64,000 nt of DNA. Source: Bubalus kerabau. Lineage: Eukaryota; Chordata; Mammalia; Artiodactyla; Bovidae. The notes under the pieces are model-generated. The model saw only the letters and a program-made list of their open reading frames with translations. It had not been told where the DNA came from and made no database searches. The DNA lies in assembly GCF_029407905.1 (NCBI RefSeq), contig NC_073646.1:18556001-18620000 (forward strand), in the 5' to 3' direction. Positions 21,087 through 32,075 of this stretch are shown piece by piece; positions within the stretch are counted from its first letter, which is position 1; every line of letters begins with the position of its first letter. The position numbers and the translations under genes were made by a program.

Positions 21087-21169
21087 TGTCTTGCATTTCA
21101 AAAAGAGGAGTATTAAAACTGTATCTGTTGCAGACAACCCCTCCATTCTACAAAGATTCAGGAAAAGAC
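21087..21169 (+). repeat. 83-bp inverted duplicate, copy B
   Basis: Matches the complement of 13616-13698 at 81 of 83 positions. The match ends abruptly on both sides, 7.4 kb from its partner. No family recognised. Confidence 0.85.
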
Positions 21170-21354
21170 ATGTGTTTTCCATAAGACTTCAGTGTCACCA
21201 ATGCAAGAGCCTGCAGGGACAGCTGAAGAATCCTCCTGAGGGATGACCAGGTGACTAAGTGCTGTTTGGGGTGACTGCACCCTCCCCCCAAGCCCACCAC
21301 CTGGATCCAGCTACGTGTTACCATGGGTAAATCAAGAAAACCTAGACAACTGCA

Positions 21355-21590
21355 TTTTGATACTGACAGCTAACCTCCATTGAGTATTTACTCTCTGCTA
21401 GACACTCTTCTATAAGCTTTCTATTGGTGAGAGTATTTCACACTTTCACAGGTCAGTGTACCTGTGAGGAATGAACTATTACTATCCCATTTGGCATTTG
21501 AGGAAGCTGAGATCCAGAGTATGTAAGAGGCACAGCTGGAGCCAGGATTTGAACCCAGGAGCCCTGACTGGATTCTTTACAAAACCCTAG
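21355..21590 (-). mobile_element. MIR SINE
   Basis: tattactatcccatttggca, ttgaggaagctgagatccag, ccaggatttgaacccagga: complement of MIR. Confidence 0.85.
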
Positions 21591-21797
21591 GTGAGGAGTG
21601 GGGATAGGGAGACTAAACAGCTGGCAAAAAAAAGACTCTAGGCTGCCAGATTTAGACCTCTGATTAAGGGGATGAAAATGAACTTCATAAATGTAAAATG
21701 ATGATGGATTAAAAAATTTGAAACATTGCTCTTTCAAAAGCTGCCTTGTCCTTTCTTGGATCAAGATGTACCAGGCATTAGGCAAGGATGCCTGTGA

Positions 21798-21962
21798 TAT
21801 GGTTCTCAAGCTTCAGTGTGCATAAGAATGCAGATTCCTGATCTTGTGGTGAGAGCATTTGATTCAAAGACTGGGACAGGGCCCTGGAATATGCATTTTA
21901 GCATGCACTCCAGTTTGATTCCACTGTGAGTGAATCCAGGACCACCTTTCAAAAAGCAGTGC
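21798..21962 (+). mobile_element. MER20-like hAT element
   Basis: tggttctcaagcttcagtgt, gggccctggaatatgcattt, then a closing block like gaccacctttcaaaaagcag. Confidence 0.72.
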
Positions 21963-22089
21963 AATATAGTAGATCAGGAAAGGTCTGATCCAGCCTCCAG
22001 AGGGTGATTAATAAGGTGAGATTCTGCTTCTGTCTCTGAGCATCAAATCAAGGAAAGAACTCTGCATTTTAGATCAGAAATAATGACCA

Positions 22090-22191
22090 CACCACTTCCC
22101 AGCCACATGCCTTTCCCTGCGGAAGCCACTTAATCTCTCAGGCTTGGATTCATCAGTTTCTTCACCAGTAAAGTGGACATAATAATGTGAC
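22090..22191 (+). mobile_element. MIR SINE fragment (left of Bov-A2)
   Basis: agccacttaatctctcaggc, ttcaccagtaaagtggacat. Confidence 0.7.
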
Positions 22192-22456
22192 TGCTAAGTC
22201 ACTTTAGTCCTGTCCGACTCTGTGCGACCCCAGAGACTGCAGCCCACCAGGCTCCCCTGTCCCTGGGATTCTCCAGGCAAGAACACTGGAGTGGGTTGCC
22301 ATTTCCTTCTCCAATGCATGAAAGTGAAAAGTGAAAGTGAAGTCGCTCAGCCGTGTCTGACTCTTTGCGACCCCATGGACTGCAGCCTACCAGGCTCCTC
22401 CATCCATGGGATTTTCCAGACAAGAGTACTGGAGTGGGGTGCCATTGCCTTCTCCA
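22192..22456 (-). mobile_element. Bov-A2 dimeric SINE with 11-bp TSD
   Basis: Full dimer, with perfect TSD AATAATGTGAC at 22181-22191 and 22457-22467. Its target lay within or beside MIR sequence. Confidence 0.95.
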
Positions 22457-22499
22457 AATAATGTGACAAGGACCAAATTTATTAGCTTCTTAGCTATGT

Positions 22500-22590
22500 A
22501 GTATTGAGAACATCATAGAACCTCTTTGAACCTCAGTTTTCTCATCTGTAAAATGGTTAATAATAATAGTGAAGACATTATGAGGCTGTA
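22500..22590 (+). mobile_element. Second MIR fragment
   Basis: acctctttgaacctcagttt, tcatctgtaaaatggttaat repeats the MIR segment already present at 22090-22191, so these are two MIR copies side by side. Confidence 0.72.
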
Positions 22591-22652
22591 TAATAAAATT
22601 ATTTTATTATATAATAAATAATATATTTATTAAATAATAAAAAATAATTTAC
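22588..22652. repeat. AT-rich low-complexity tract
   Basis: Nearly pure A/T with repeated TTATTA and AATAAT words. Confidence 0.9.
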
Positions 22653-22659
22653 AAAAAGA

Positions 22660-23654
22660 CTATTGGGGAAATTAAATGGGAGGGAAGGGGAAATAGATGA
22701 TTAAGAGATTGTTGATAAATGTTTCTGCTCTGCTCCCTCCTACCTTTACTGGTCCAGTTAATTGCTTCCTCTGGGTGAATTTATCACTTTGAAAGGAGAT
22801 GCTCATTCACAGTATGCATTTAGGTCAGTCGGTTAAGATGTGGAGTTAGTGAGATCCCAATTGTGGTTTGATCCCTAAGGTGTTGGGGGATTTCGTTGTT
22901 TCTGTTCAGAAGTTCCCCTCACTCATAGTGGGTTTCCTCATTCCGGCCAGCAGCCCCTGCCAACCTGAAGAGCTGGCAAATGAGGGTAGACAAGGGAGGC
23001 CAGACAAGGGAGGAGGTCATCCATCACCAGTACTGGCCAACCCCCTTCATAGGACACAGGTTTCTCTCAGCAGCAATCAGCAGTGCATCCTTAAATGGGA
23101 AGACAGTTCCTTATCATGAGTTTATTAATGGAAGGTTTAGCGGGGCTGGAAGAGCTCACTGGGCATTCTGGAAGGCCAGTCAGATCAGGCTGGCAAGTGG
23201 CCCCAGCCATCCCTCTGGGTCCCTGGGGAACTTTGGAAGCAGCCCTGGGCCCATTGCCTAGTCTCTCAGGAGGATCTTCATCTATCTGGGCAGGGGGAGT
23301 CTGGGAAAGTATCCTGGTCTTCAGGAAAAAACTGACAGAGGAAAACTTGTGTATGGAGAAAATGTCAATGGAAGGGGTGATCCAGAGTATGCCATGCGCT
23401 CCATGCAGCCTGCCTTGATACCATCCCCACCTTCAGGGGGCACAGACTACTTTCGCTGTGGGCCTTTCCTGCTTCACTGTACCTAACTCACTGTTCATGG
23501 GGATGGTTGGTTACATGATACTTGAAATGCTATCCTTGAAAAAAATAGAAAATTATTGATAGGTCTCAGGACCACTTTGTCCTCCATTCTCAATCCAGTA
23601 CCCTTCTGAGGTAGTCATTGTTTTTACTCTTGTGTATATCTTTCCAGATGAATA
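22660..23654. other. Unassigned 995-bp stretch
   Basis: No repeat recognised. Three nested plus frames at 22868-23418 in different phases (up to 107 codons) show no domain. ATTs and purine runs are unremarkable. Confidence 0.4.
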
Positions 23655-23910
23655 ATAGTAATAATAATTATTATTGCGTTAGTATTGATACTAGCAAACA
23701 TCCATTGAACACTGACTATGTACCAGTCTTGTATTAGCTCACTTAATCTTCACAACAACTCCATTTTACAGATGAGGAAACTGAGGCTCCAAAGATCTCA
23801 GAAATGTTCCCAAGGTTGTACAACCAATAAATGGGATAATTAGAAAGTGAGTCCTGGAAGCATGAGTCTAGAATCTTGCCCTTTGCCATTGTGTTACACT
23901 GTCTTCTACA
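23655..23910 (-). mobile_element. MIR SINE
   Basis: ctccattttacagatgagga, aactgaggctccaaagatct, ttgtacaaccaataaatgg: complement of MIR, near full length. Confidence 0.88.
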
Positions 23911-23929
23911 TACTTATTTACATGTTCAT

Positions 23930-24190
23930 TGAACATAAACACTGTGTGTGTCCATGTGAACGTGTGGGCAGAGTGGATTGTTTTTAAATCATAAGTAGTA
24001 TCATCCCCAAGTTCAACTAGCAATGTGTCTTGGAATTTTTGCCATGTCAATAGAAATAGACTTACCTCATTATCTTTGATGTCTGTTAAGCACTTCATGG
24101 ATTGCAAAAATATAATCATGGATTTTTTTTTATTACCCTGCTGATAGAATACATTTAGGCTTTTCCTTTTCTTCTTTATTTTAATCTAAA
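23930..24190 (-). mobile_element. L1M fragment
   Basis: aatttttgccatgtcaatag, aaatagacttacctcatt, gatagaatacatttaggct follow the complement of the L1M 3' UTR pattern. Confidence 0.62.
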
Positions 24191-24344
24191 TTTTATCTTT
24201 ATGATATAATTAAAAATTTACATTTTTAAAGACAGGATTTACATTTCGACAAAGGACGCCTGTTGACCGTGCATTCTTTCTTGGGTCTGTGTATCTTGCC
24301 TCATGTAGAAGCACATCTGATCTGTACTAGATCAGGATGCAGAC

Positions 24345-24436
24345 CATGACCTAGTTCTTTCTGTATCCCCATGCTAGAACTGTGCCTGGTGTGTAGTAGG
24401 GGCTTCGTGACTTGATGAATCAATGACTGAATGATG
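24345..24436 (+). mobile_element. L2 3' terminus
   Basis: gtgcctggtgtgtagtaggg, then a tgaatcaatgactgaatgat end. Confidence 0.6.
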
Positions 24437-24940
24437 TATTCGTTCTATTGCTACTTAATAAGCTACCATGACACTTAGCGACTTAGAAGAGCATATGCTT
24501 ATCATCACACAGTTCTGGTGGATCAGGAATTCAAGCAGAGCTCAGGTCTTGGGTCTCAGGGGCTCTCCTGGCTTGCAATCATGGTGTCAATGGGGGCTCA
24601 CAGGTCTCAAGTCTCCACTGGTGAAGTGTCTGCTTTCAAACTCGTGTTGCTGTTGGTAGAATTAAATTCCTCATGACTGGTGGAAAGAGAGCTTTAGTTC
24701 CTCTCGTCTGTTGAGAAATAGGCCTCTCCAACATGGCCATTTGCCTGATCAAAGTGTGCAAGCTGAGAGGATAACAAAGTCTTCTGGCAAAACAGGAGCT
24801 ACAATCTTCTGTAATCTAATCACAGGAGTGACTTTCCCATCACTTTTGTTGTGTTCTATTGATCAGAAGCAAGTCACAGTCCTATGTACACTCAAAGGGA
24901 GGAGTTTACATATGGGACGAATACCATGAAGTGTGAATCA
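24437..24940 (-). mobile_element. Ancient MaLR/ERVL-like LTR
   Basis: ttctattgctacttaataag, cacttagcgacttagaaga, acagttctggtggatcagga, ttctattgatcagaagcaag, ctcaaagggaggag. These blocks occur in the order expected for the complement of this LTR type. Confidence 0.68.
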
Positions 24941-24944
24941 CTCA

Positions 24945-25050
24945 GAGAGGTTAAGTGATTTGCTTAAAATCACACAGCCAGCAAGAGGAAGAGCCAGGAT
25001 TTGAATCTAGGAATTATCCTGAGTTTAAGCATTAAAACAGGTCATTAGGA
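24945..25050 (-). mobile_element. MIR SINE fragment
   Basis: tcagagaggttaagtgattt, aaaatcacacagccagcaag, ccaggatttgaatctagga. Confidence 0.85.
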
Positions 25051-25114
25051 CCTAAGGTTTGCTTGACATATTCTCAAATACAAGGGGCCATGATGGCAGT
25101 GTTACAAAGAAGCA

Positions 25115-25320
25115 CCCTGGTGTGGTGGAAAGAGAAGAGGATGTTAGCAGCAAGACACCTAAGTTTGAATCCTAGCCATGCAACTTCTTGCTCTATGACT
25201 CTAGGCCCTGCCTCCAGTGACCCTTACTGAGTCTCAGTTTTCTAATCTGCAAATGGGATTGTCATGAAGGTTAAACTTGATAATAAATGGATGTAAAGTC
25301 CTGTTCAGAATGCTCAGCAA
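25115..25320 (+). mobile_element. MIR SINE
   Basis: cctaagtttgaatcctagcc, tgagtctcagttttctaatc, tctgcaaatgggattgtcat. Confidence 0.82.
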
Positions 25321-26027
25321 GAAGTCTGCACCCCATGGATGCAGCTGCTATTTTCATGGAAGCTGGCTGGGCAATGGCATTGTTTATAAATATATATTAC
25401 ACGTTTTTGAGAGGTTCTTCAAAACCCAGTTATTAACTGTTAATGGTCTCAGTCTGGGGCACTCCTTCTGAGGTGTCATTTATGATGGCTGTTTTCTGTT
25501 TGTTGATTTTGCACACACAAACCCACTTGATTAAGAACTGATGAAAAAAAATAGTAATTCAAGCAAATGAAAGGATGTTCCATGAGAGGAAATCTTGACA
25601 ACCGTGAAATTAGTGCATGAGTATGGTTGCCATGGTTAATCATGACTGAATAACTGGCTTCAGTGGGAAACTGCCACATTAGACAACGAATATCAAGAGA
25701 ACTTACCCACTGGGCACTGAGGACAACACCCAGAATGTGCACACTGGGTAGGGGGGTTTAGGCAGATGCTCACCCCTTGGTATGATGAGTTTCAGACCAA
25801 CTGAGAAATTAAAAGACATAGGAGTGAGACAGGGGTCAAAATATCAAACTTGTTGCTGGCTCATCTAGATTGAAGAATATAGCTTGGACTTGTGACTCTA
25901 ATCAATTTTCTTAATACTCCTCCTCTGGTCTAGAACTTGAAACCTTCTTGAAGGGAGGGCTGGGAATGAAGCGAGGGCAGGGTGGTGTGTAAAGAAAGTG
26001 TAGGGGGATGATGAAATGATAAGAGTA
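25321..26027. other. Unassigned 707-bp stretch
   Basis: No family recognised. Frames 25277-25471 (plus) and 25476-25742 (minus) lack motifs. Confidence 0.4.
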
Positions 26028-26091
26028 GGGGAAAGGGAGGCAAAGAGAAGAGGAGAGAGGAGGAAGTGGAGGAGGAGGGAGATATTAAATG
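26028..26091 (+). repeat. Purine-rich tract
   Basis: About 60 bases almost entirely A/G (ggaaagggaggcaaagagaa onward to gaggaggagggag), with very few pyrimidines. Confidence 0.85.
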
Positions 26092-26289
26092 TCAAAAGGT
26101 AACAATGGACCAGTGGAGCTCAGATGCTTGTCAACTAACCAATGATCTGCCTCTCAGGAGGAGGAGTCAGTGAGAGGCAGAAGGGAAGGTAAAGTCTTAT
26201 TCACCCAGTGATGGTACAACTACTTTATGAATCAGTCTAGACACTTCATGAAGGAGGTGCTAATTCCCCCCTTTCATCAGAGAATGATC

Positions 26290-26535
26290 GTTGTAATTAT
26301 TCCAAATATTTACTGAGTTTATACTATGTGTCAGGCATTGCACCAAGTCTTTTAAATGAATTATCTCTTTTAGTCCTCACAGGAATCCTTTGACAGGGAG
26401 AATAAAATTAGACCCATTTTATAAGTGAGGGTGTCACTGGGACTGTGACATCTTGTCAACTAGCCAAGGTCCCACAGTGAGTAAAGGTCAGACTGAGAAC
26501 CAAATCCAGGTCTATCTGCTCTGAAATCTGTGTTT
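26290..26535 (-). mobile_element. MIR SINE
   Basis: tactatgtgtcaggcattgc, cattttataagtgagggtg, ccaaatccaggtctatctgc: complement of MIR, long copy. Confidence 0.85.
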
Positions 26536-26561
26536 TTAAAAATGGCAGTTTCTAGAAAGAT

Positions 26562-26735
26562 GATCCATGTGCTTCCTGACTCAGAATCATCAGGATGTGT
26601 TTAAAATGTGCAGATTTCCAGCCTGCCTGACTCAGGAGGTCTTGAGGATTAGCACAGGGATGTGCACTTTAGGCAAGGACACTTGGTGATTCTAATGCAC
26701 ACCAAAATTTGACTATGATTGCACTGGAAGGATGG
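26562..26735 (-). mobile_element. MER5/MER20-like hAT element
   Basis: actcagaatcatcaggatgt, actcaggaggtcttgagg, gattctaatgcacaccaaaa. Confidence 0.65.
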
Positions 26736-27344
26736 ATTTCCAATTCAGCTTTTGCTAATTTACCTTTGGGACAAGAAAATGGGTACTTGTTTGCAAAGAG
26801 GATCTTTCCTTACTGATTTTTACTAATTTATTGAATCTGGCAGCTCACTGGGAGCTGGATAAGCTCAGCCTCCCTCCTGTTAGATATCTGAACTCCTGCA
26901 AAGGTCTCGATGTCACTCCTCATATATCTTTTCTTTACAATATTCAATATAGAGGTTTTTTTCCTTTTGCATAGTGGTGATCTTTATACCAACAGAGGAT
27001 AAGAAAAGGGGCACTGCCTTCTGAAAAGCTGACCATCCCCCACTTTTACTTTTCAATACATAACTATTTACATAGACCGGCATAGTTGAATACATTCATT
27101 TGCGTAGATTTGCATTCACTGGGGATGTGCTTGCATTCTTTTTATTCATTTGGATCTATGCTTGAGTGTGTTCTGCATATTACGACTTCCTAGCCTCCCA
27201 CTGGACCTAATTTAACTCTGATTTCAATGGTTTTACTTACTTTTTTTCAGTTAAAATCATTTTCCCCATGGTGGATAGTTAGCTTTGGGAATCTAACTTG
27301 ATAACTGGGACAGATGCGGTTTCTTTTATTGGCCAATGGGAGAC
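26736..27344. other. Unassigned 609-bp stretch
   Basis: AT-rich; no repeat family or coding signal recognised. Confidence 0.42.
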
Positions 27345-27580
27345 AGTGTAGAGCAGTGATGAACAGCATGGATTCTGCAGTTAGATCTGGGTCCAAATCC
27401 TGGTTTATACAGTTGCTAGCTATATAACATTGAGTAGGTCACTTGACTGCCCAAAGTTTTGTTTTCTCAATGATATTAGGGAATAATAATAGTACTTACC
27501 TAATAATGCTGTGGGGAGTAAATGCATGTAAAGCATTTGCTTGGCGCATGGTTCATACTACCTGGCACATGACTTAAAAA
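27345..27580 (+). mobile_element. MIR SINE
   Basis: gcatggattctgcagttaga, gggtccaaatcctggttta, gggaataataatagtactta, actacctggcacatga. Confidence 0.85.
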
Positions 27581-27748
27581 AATGGGAGCTCCTGAAAAGT
27601 ATGATTTAACCTGGCTGGATACCCATCTCATTTCCTCTTCCTGGGAATATAGGAAGAAGGTGTTCCAGCCTTCTATACAATGAGATTGGGGCCATATGCC
27701 TGGATTCTGTCCAGTGGAAATGGATTAAAGTGATATGACCCTCTTCTA

Positions 27749-29528
27749 GTTGTTGTTGTTCAGTCGCTCAGTTGTGTCTGACTCTTTGTGACCCCATGGA
27801 CTGCAGCACACCAGGCTTCCCTGTCTTTCACTATCTCCCAGAGTTTGCTCAAACTCAAGTCCATTGAGTCGGTAATGCCATCCAACCATCTCATCCTCTG
27901 TTGCCTGCCTCTTCCTACGCTCAATCTTTCCCAGCAACAGGGTCTTTTCCAATGAGTCAGCTCTTCACATCAGGTGGCTGAAATATTGGAGCTTCAGTTT
28001 CAGCATCATTCCTTCCAATGAATATTCAGGACTGATTTCCTGTAGGATTGACTGGTTTGATCTCCTTGCTTTCCAAGGTACTCTCAAGAGTCTTCTCCAG
28101 CACTGCAGTTAGAAAGCATCAAATTCTTCTTTATGGTCCAACTCTCACATCTGTACATGAGTACTGGAAAAACCATAGCTTTGACTATTTGGATCTTCGT
28201 CAGCAAAGTGATGTCTCTGCTTTTTAATATGCTGTCTAGGTTTGTCATAGCTTTTCTTCCAAGGAGCAAGCATCTCTTAATTTCATGGCTGCAGTCACCA
28301 TCCAGAGTGATTTTGGAGCCACCAGAAATAAAGTCTGTCACTGTTTCCATTGTTTCCCCTTCTATTTGCTATGAAGTGATGGGACCGGATGCCATGATCT
28401 TAGTTTTTTGTATGTTGAGTTTTAAGCCAGCTTTTTCACTCTCCTCTTTCACACTCATTAAGAGGCTCTTTAGTTCCTTTTTGCTTTCTGCCATTAGGGT
28501 GGTGTCATCTGAATATCTGAGGTTATTGATATTTCTCCAGATAATCTTGATTCCAGCTTGAGCATCATCCAGCCCGGCATTTTGCATGATGTACTCTGCA
28601 TATAAGTTAAATAAGCAGGGTGACAATATACAGCCTTGATGTACTCCTTTCCCAATTTTGAACTAGTTTGTTGTTCCGTGTTTGGTTCTGTTGTTTCTTG
28701 ACCTGCAGACAGGGTTTCTCAGGAGGCAGGTAAGCTGGTCTGGTGTTCCCATCTTTTTAAGAGTTTTCCAGAGTTTGTTGTAATCCATACAGTCAAAGGC
28801 TTTAGTGTAGTCAATGAAAGAGATGTTTTTCTGGCATCTTCTTGCTTTTTCTCTGATCCAGCAGATGCTGGCAATTTAATCTCTGGTTCTTCTGCCTTTT
28901 CTTAATCCAGCTTCTACATTTGGAAATTCTCAGTTCATGTACTATTGAAGGAATTTGAGCATTACCTTGCTAGCATGTTAAATGAGTAAAATTGTGTGGT
29001 AGTTTGGACATTCTTTGGCATTGCCTTTCCTTGGGATTGGAATGAAAACTGGCCTTTTCCAGTCCTGTGGCCACTGCTGAGTTTTCCAAATTTGCTGACA
29101 TATTGAGTGCAGCCCTTTAACAGCATCACCTTTTAGGATTTGAAATAGCTCAGCTGGAATTCCATCACCTCCACTAGCTTTGTTCATCATGATGCTTCCA
29201 AAGGCCCACTTGGCTTCACACTCCAGATGTCTGGCTCTAGGTGAATGATCATACCATCGTGGTTATCTGGGTCACTAACACCTTTTTTGTACAGTTCTTC
29301 TGCATATACTTGTCACCTCTTCTTAGTATTTTTTGCTTCTGTTAGGTCTATACCATTTCTGTCCTTTATTGTGCCCATCTTTGCATGAAATATTCCCTTG
29401 GTATCTCTAATTTTCTCAAAGAGATCTCTAGTCTTTCGCATTCTATTAATTTCCTCTATTTCTTTGCATTGTTCACTTAGGAAGGCTTTTTTCTCTCTCC
29501 TTGCTCTTCTTTGGAACTCTGCATTCAT
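27749..29528 (-). mobile_element. BovB LINE, 1.8-kb degenerate reverse-transcriptase region
   Basis: An older BovB copy read on the minus strand, with an ACAACAACAAC-type 3' tail at 27749-27760. Visible pieces from N to C are KKAFLSEQCKEIEEINR (29313-29528), GGDGIPAELFQILKG with a WKTQQWPQDWKR finger region (28978-29190), and the palm block SPCLFNLYAEYIM. The catalytic box follows at 28504-28515 and reads YSDD instead of YADD. The C-terminal segment spans 27752-28350. Frameshifts and stops separate these pieces, so no functional protein is made. The endonuclease half is missing at the right breakpoint (29528). Confidence 0.95.
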
Positions 29529-30004
29529 ATGGGCTTGGCCACAAACTCCCCTATAAATTGTTCATGATCTCTCTTTGACTTTTGTAGTGACTATTCAGGC
29601 CACATTTTGAAGTTTATACACTATACCATGCAATGAACCATGACCTGTGAAAAGGAGCTTTCCAGGAGAGCTTCTCAACCTTCATTGGACTGTGATGTGT
29701 ATAGGACATGAACCTTTGTTTGTTAAGGGACTGGGATTTTGGAGATATTTGTTACAGCAGCTATTGTCAACTACCCTGACTGATACAGCCAGGTATTCTC
29801 TGTCCCCCAGGAGGATGAGGGCAGGAGAAAGACAGACCAAGTAAGCAGGAAGTATGGTGTCTAGGAGAAGATGTGGCCTTTGGGTCAGACATGGTTACTA
29901 GCTGCATATCCAGTATATACAAGAGTATGCACAAAAGTCAGCTTTGAATTTATAAAAGACTGTTTTCTCAAATGTACAACACTATGTCTAAAATGTTACT
30001 TTCA
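29529..30004. other. Unassigned 476-bp stretch
   Basis: No family recognised beyond the BovB breakpoint. The 65-codon frame 29647-29844 is uninformative. Confidence 0.42.
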
Positions 30005-30095
30005 GGGTTAATTTGAGAATTAGGAATAATGTATGTGAAAGCCTAACGTAGAGTAAATGCTCAGTAAGTGGTAAGTGTTATTCTAGTTATTTTTC
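30005..30095 (+). mobile_element. MIR 3' fragment
   Basis: aatgtatgtgaaagcctaac, gagtaaatgctcagtaagtg. Confidence 0.55.
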
Positions 30096-30317
30096 AACAG
30101 CCTTAAACCTTTTGCCCAAGTGTTAGCAGTTCTGATGTCCTAGGGTTAGGGTGTGTCAGGGAGTGAAGGGTTGGCCAAGCTGCTGGCATCTAGCCAGTGC
30201 CACAGTAGAACATTCTACTTTTGATGGGCCAGAGCCAGAGGGGTGGGTCCACACTGGAATCCCTTAGAACAAACCAACAGGCAAATCCAGAGACTAAGTG
30301 TATACCCTCAGTCCTAA

Positions 30318-30505
30318 GGCAGCATTTCTCAAAGTATGATCTATAGACTGCCCTTTTGTATAGTCCTGGGGTACTGTTAAAAAATGACTATCCATGGGCC
30401 CAACCCCAATCAACTAAATCAGGCTCTAGAGTTGTGGGTCCCATTAGCTGTGAGATCCTCCAGGTGGTTTTGAATACCCTAAAGTTAGCATCACTGATAT
30501 AGGAC
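30318..30505 (-). mobile_element. MER20-like hAT element
   Basis: gcagcatttctcaaagtatg, catgggcccaaccccaatca, ctccaggtggttttgaata. Confidence 0.7.
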
Positions 30506-30715
30506 AGTCACTAATCAGAGACTGTCTAAGATAAGACTAGAAGGTGAGTTGGTTAACAGTAGTAATTGTTGCCATTTCTTGTCAACCATGAAAGTAAGTG
30601 CACCTTATAGGTGTCCCCCACTATTCAAATCTATTTATTTCCTTACTTTCCATAGTGAGAATTCTGTTAGAGAAGGTTGCCTACATTAACTCATTCAGTC
30701 ACCACTCAGCAAGAG

Positions 30716-31158
30716 CTCTATATTGGTTTCCTGGGATTGCCACAACAAATGACCACAAAGTGGTGGCTTAAAGCAACAGAAACTTATTCTCTCAAAGTCT
30801 TGGAGATCAGAAGTCTGAAATCAAGGTATTGTCAGGGCCCTGCTCCCTCCAAAGACTCCAGGGAAAAATCCTTCCTTGTCTCTCTTAGCTTCAGGTAGTT
30901 GCCAGCAACCCTTGATACTTCTTGACTTGTGGCAGCATAACTCCAATCTCTGTCTCTGCCTTCACATGGCCATCTTCCTTCTGTCTGTCTGTGTCTTTGT
31001 GTCTATATGCCCCTCTTCTCATAAGGACACCAGTATTATTAGACTTAGGACCCAACTCAATTCAGTAGAATTTCATCTTAGCTTGATTACATCTGCAAAG
31101 ACTGTTTCCAATCAGGAGATTAAGGAGAATAGTATTCAACCCAATATAGACTATTATT
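30716..31158 (-). mobile_element. MLT1-type MaLR LTR, near full length
   Basis: Complement of an MLT1 LTR in order: ggtttcctgggattgccaca, aagtggtggcttaaagcaac, gaagtctgaaatcaaggta, ccttcacatggccatcttcc, cataaggacaccagtattat, gattacatctgcaaagactg, ending near ttcaacccaatatag. Confidence 0.9.
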
Positions 31159-31212
31159 AACCCACTTTACATAGTAGGCTCAGAGAGATCACTCAGCTTG
31201 TAGATAGGGGTG

Positions 31213-31440
31213 CGTGCATGCATGCTCAGTCTCTCCAGTCCTATCCGGCTCTTTGCAACCCTATGGACGGTAGCCTGCCAGGCTCCTCTGTCCATGGGAT
31301 TTCCCAGGCAAGAATACTGGCATGGGTTGCCATGCCCTCCTCCAGGGGATCTTCCCGACCCAGGGGTTGAACCTGTGTCTTTTATGTCTCCTGCATTGGC
31401 AGGTGGGTTCTTTACCACTAGTGCCACCTGGGAAGCCCAT
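31213..31440 (-). mobile_element. Bov-tA SINE
   Basis: Full unit from catgctcagtctctccagtc to ttctttaccactagtgccac. Flanked by AGATAGGGGT (31202-31211) and AGGTAGGGGT (31441-31450), a 10-bp TSD with one change. Confidence 0.93.
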
Positions 31441-31523
31441 AGGTAGGGGTACTGGGGTTCAAACCAAGGCAGGCTCAGTCTAGAGCTCATGTTCTCTGCT
31501 GCCTTTCTAGGACACAGAAAGAG

Positions 31524-31557
31524 ACCTCAAGGATATTGTTCTGAATATCCTTGAGGT
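31524..31557. repeat. Perfect hairpin, 14-bp stem, 6-nt loop
   Basis: ACCTCAAGGATATT (31524-31537) and AATATCCTTGAGGT (31544-31557) are exact complements around a GTTCTG loop. Confidence 0.9.
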
Positions 31558-31679
31558 ATCCTTGTCTGAATATGTGTCAGTGGCCATGTGCTTGGTGGGC
31601 AGATTGAACTGGTTTGAACAGGCGGTGGCAAGCTGGGGTGACTGGACTTATCTAATGACTTCTTTTTCAGCTCAGTCCT

Positions 31680-32075
31680 GTTGTTTCACTTTTCTGTTGC
31701 TATTAAGTCCAAACTTAGTGGCTTAAAGCAATAACAATCTCATATTTCTCATGATTCTGTGAATTGACTAGGCAAAGCTGTTTACATAGTGTTGATTGGG
31801 TCACTCATGCTGGTGTGTTCAGTTGGGAGCTCTTTTGTACCTGGACTCTCTCGGCACATTTCTCACCTTTTAGGCCCTCTCCATGTGGAGGACAGCCTGG
31901 ACTTCCTTGCAGCATGGTGGCTAGGTTCCAAAGAGGAGTGTTCCAAGAAGGTAAGCCCATTGTTTAAATGCTTATTAAACCTCCTTGCATTGCACTTGCT
32001 TGGGTTTCATTGGTCAGTTTCAGAGCCAAGGATACAGACCAAAAGGCACTGGTGGCCACAATGGAATAGTTTATG
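31680..32075 (-). mobile_element. Ancient MaLR/ERVL-like LTR
   Basis: tttctgttgctattaagtcc, aaacttagtggcttaaagca, tagtgttgattgggtcactc, gcagcatggtggctaggttc in the expected order for this antisense LTR type. Confidence 0.65.
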
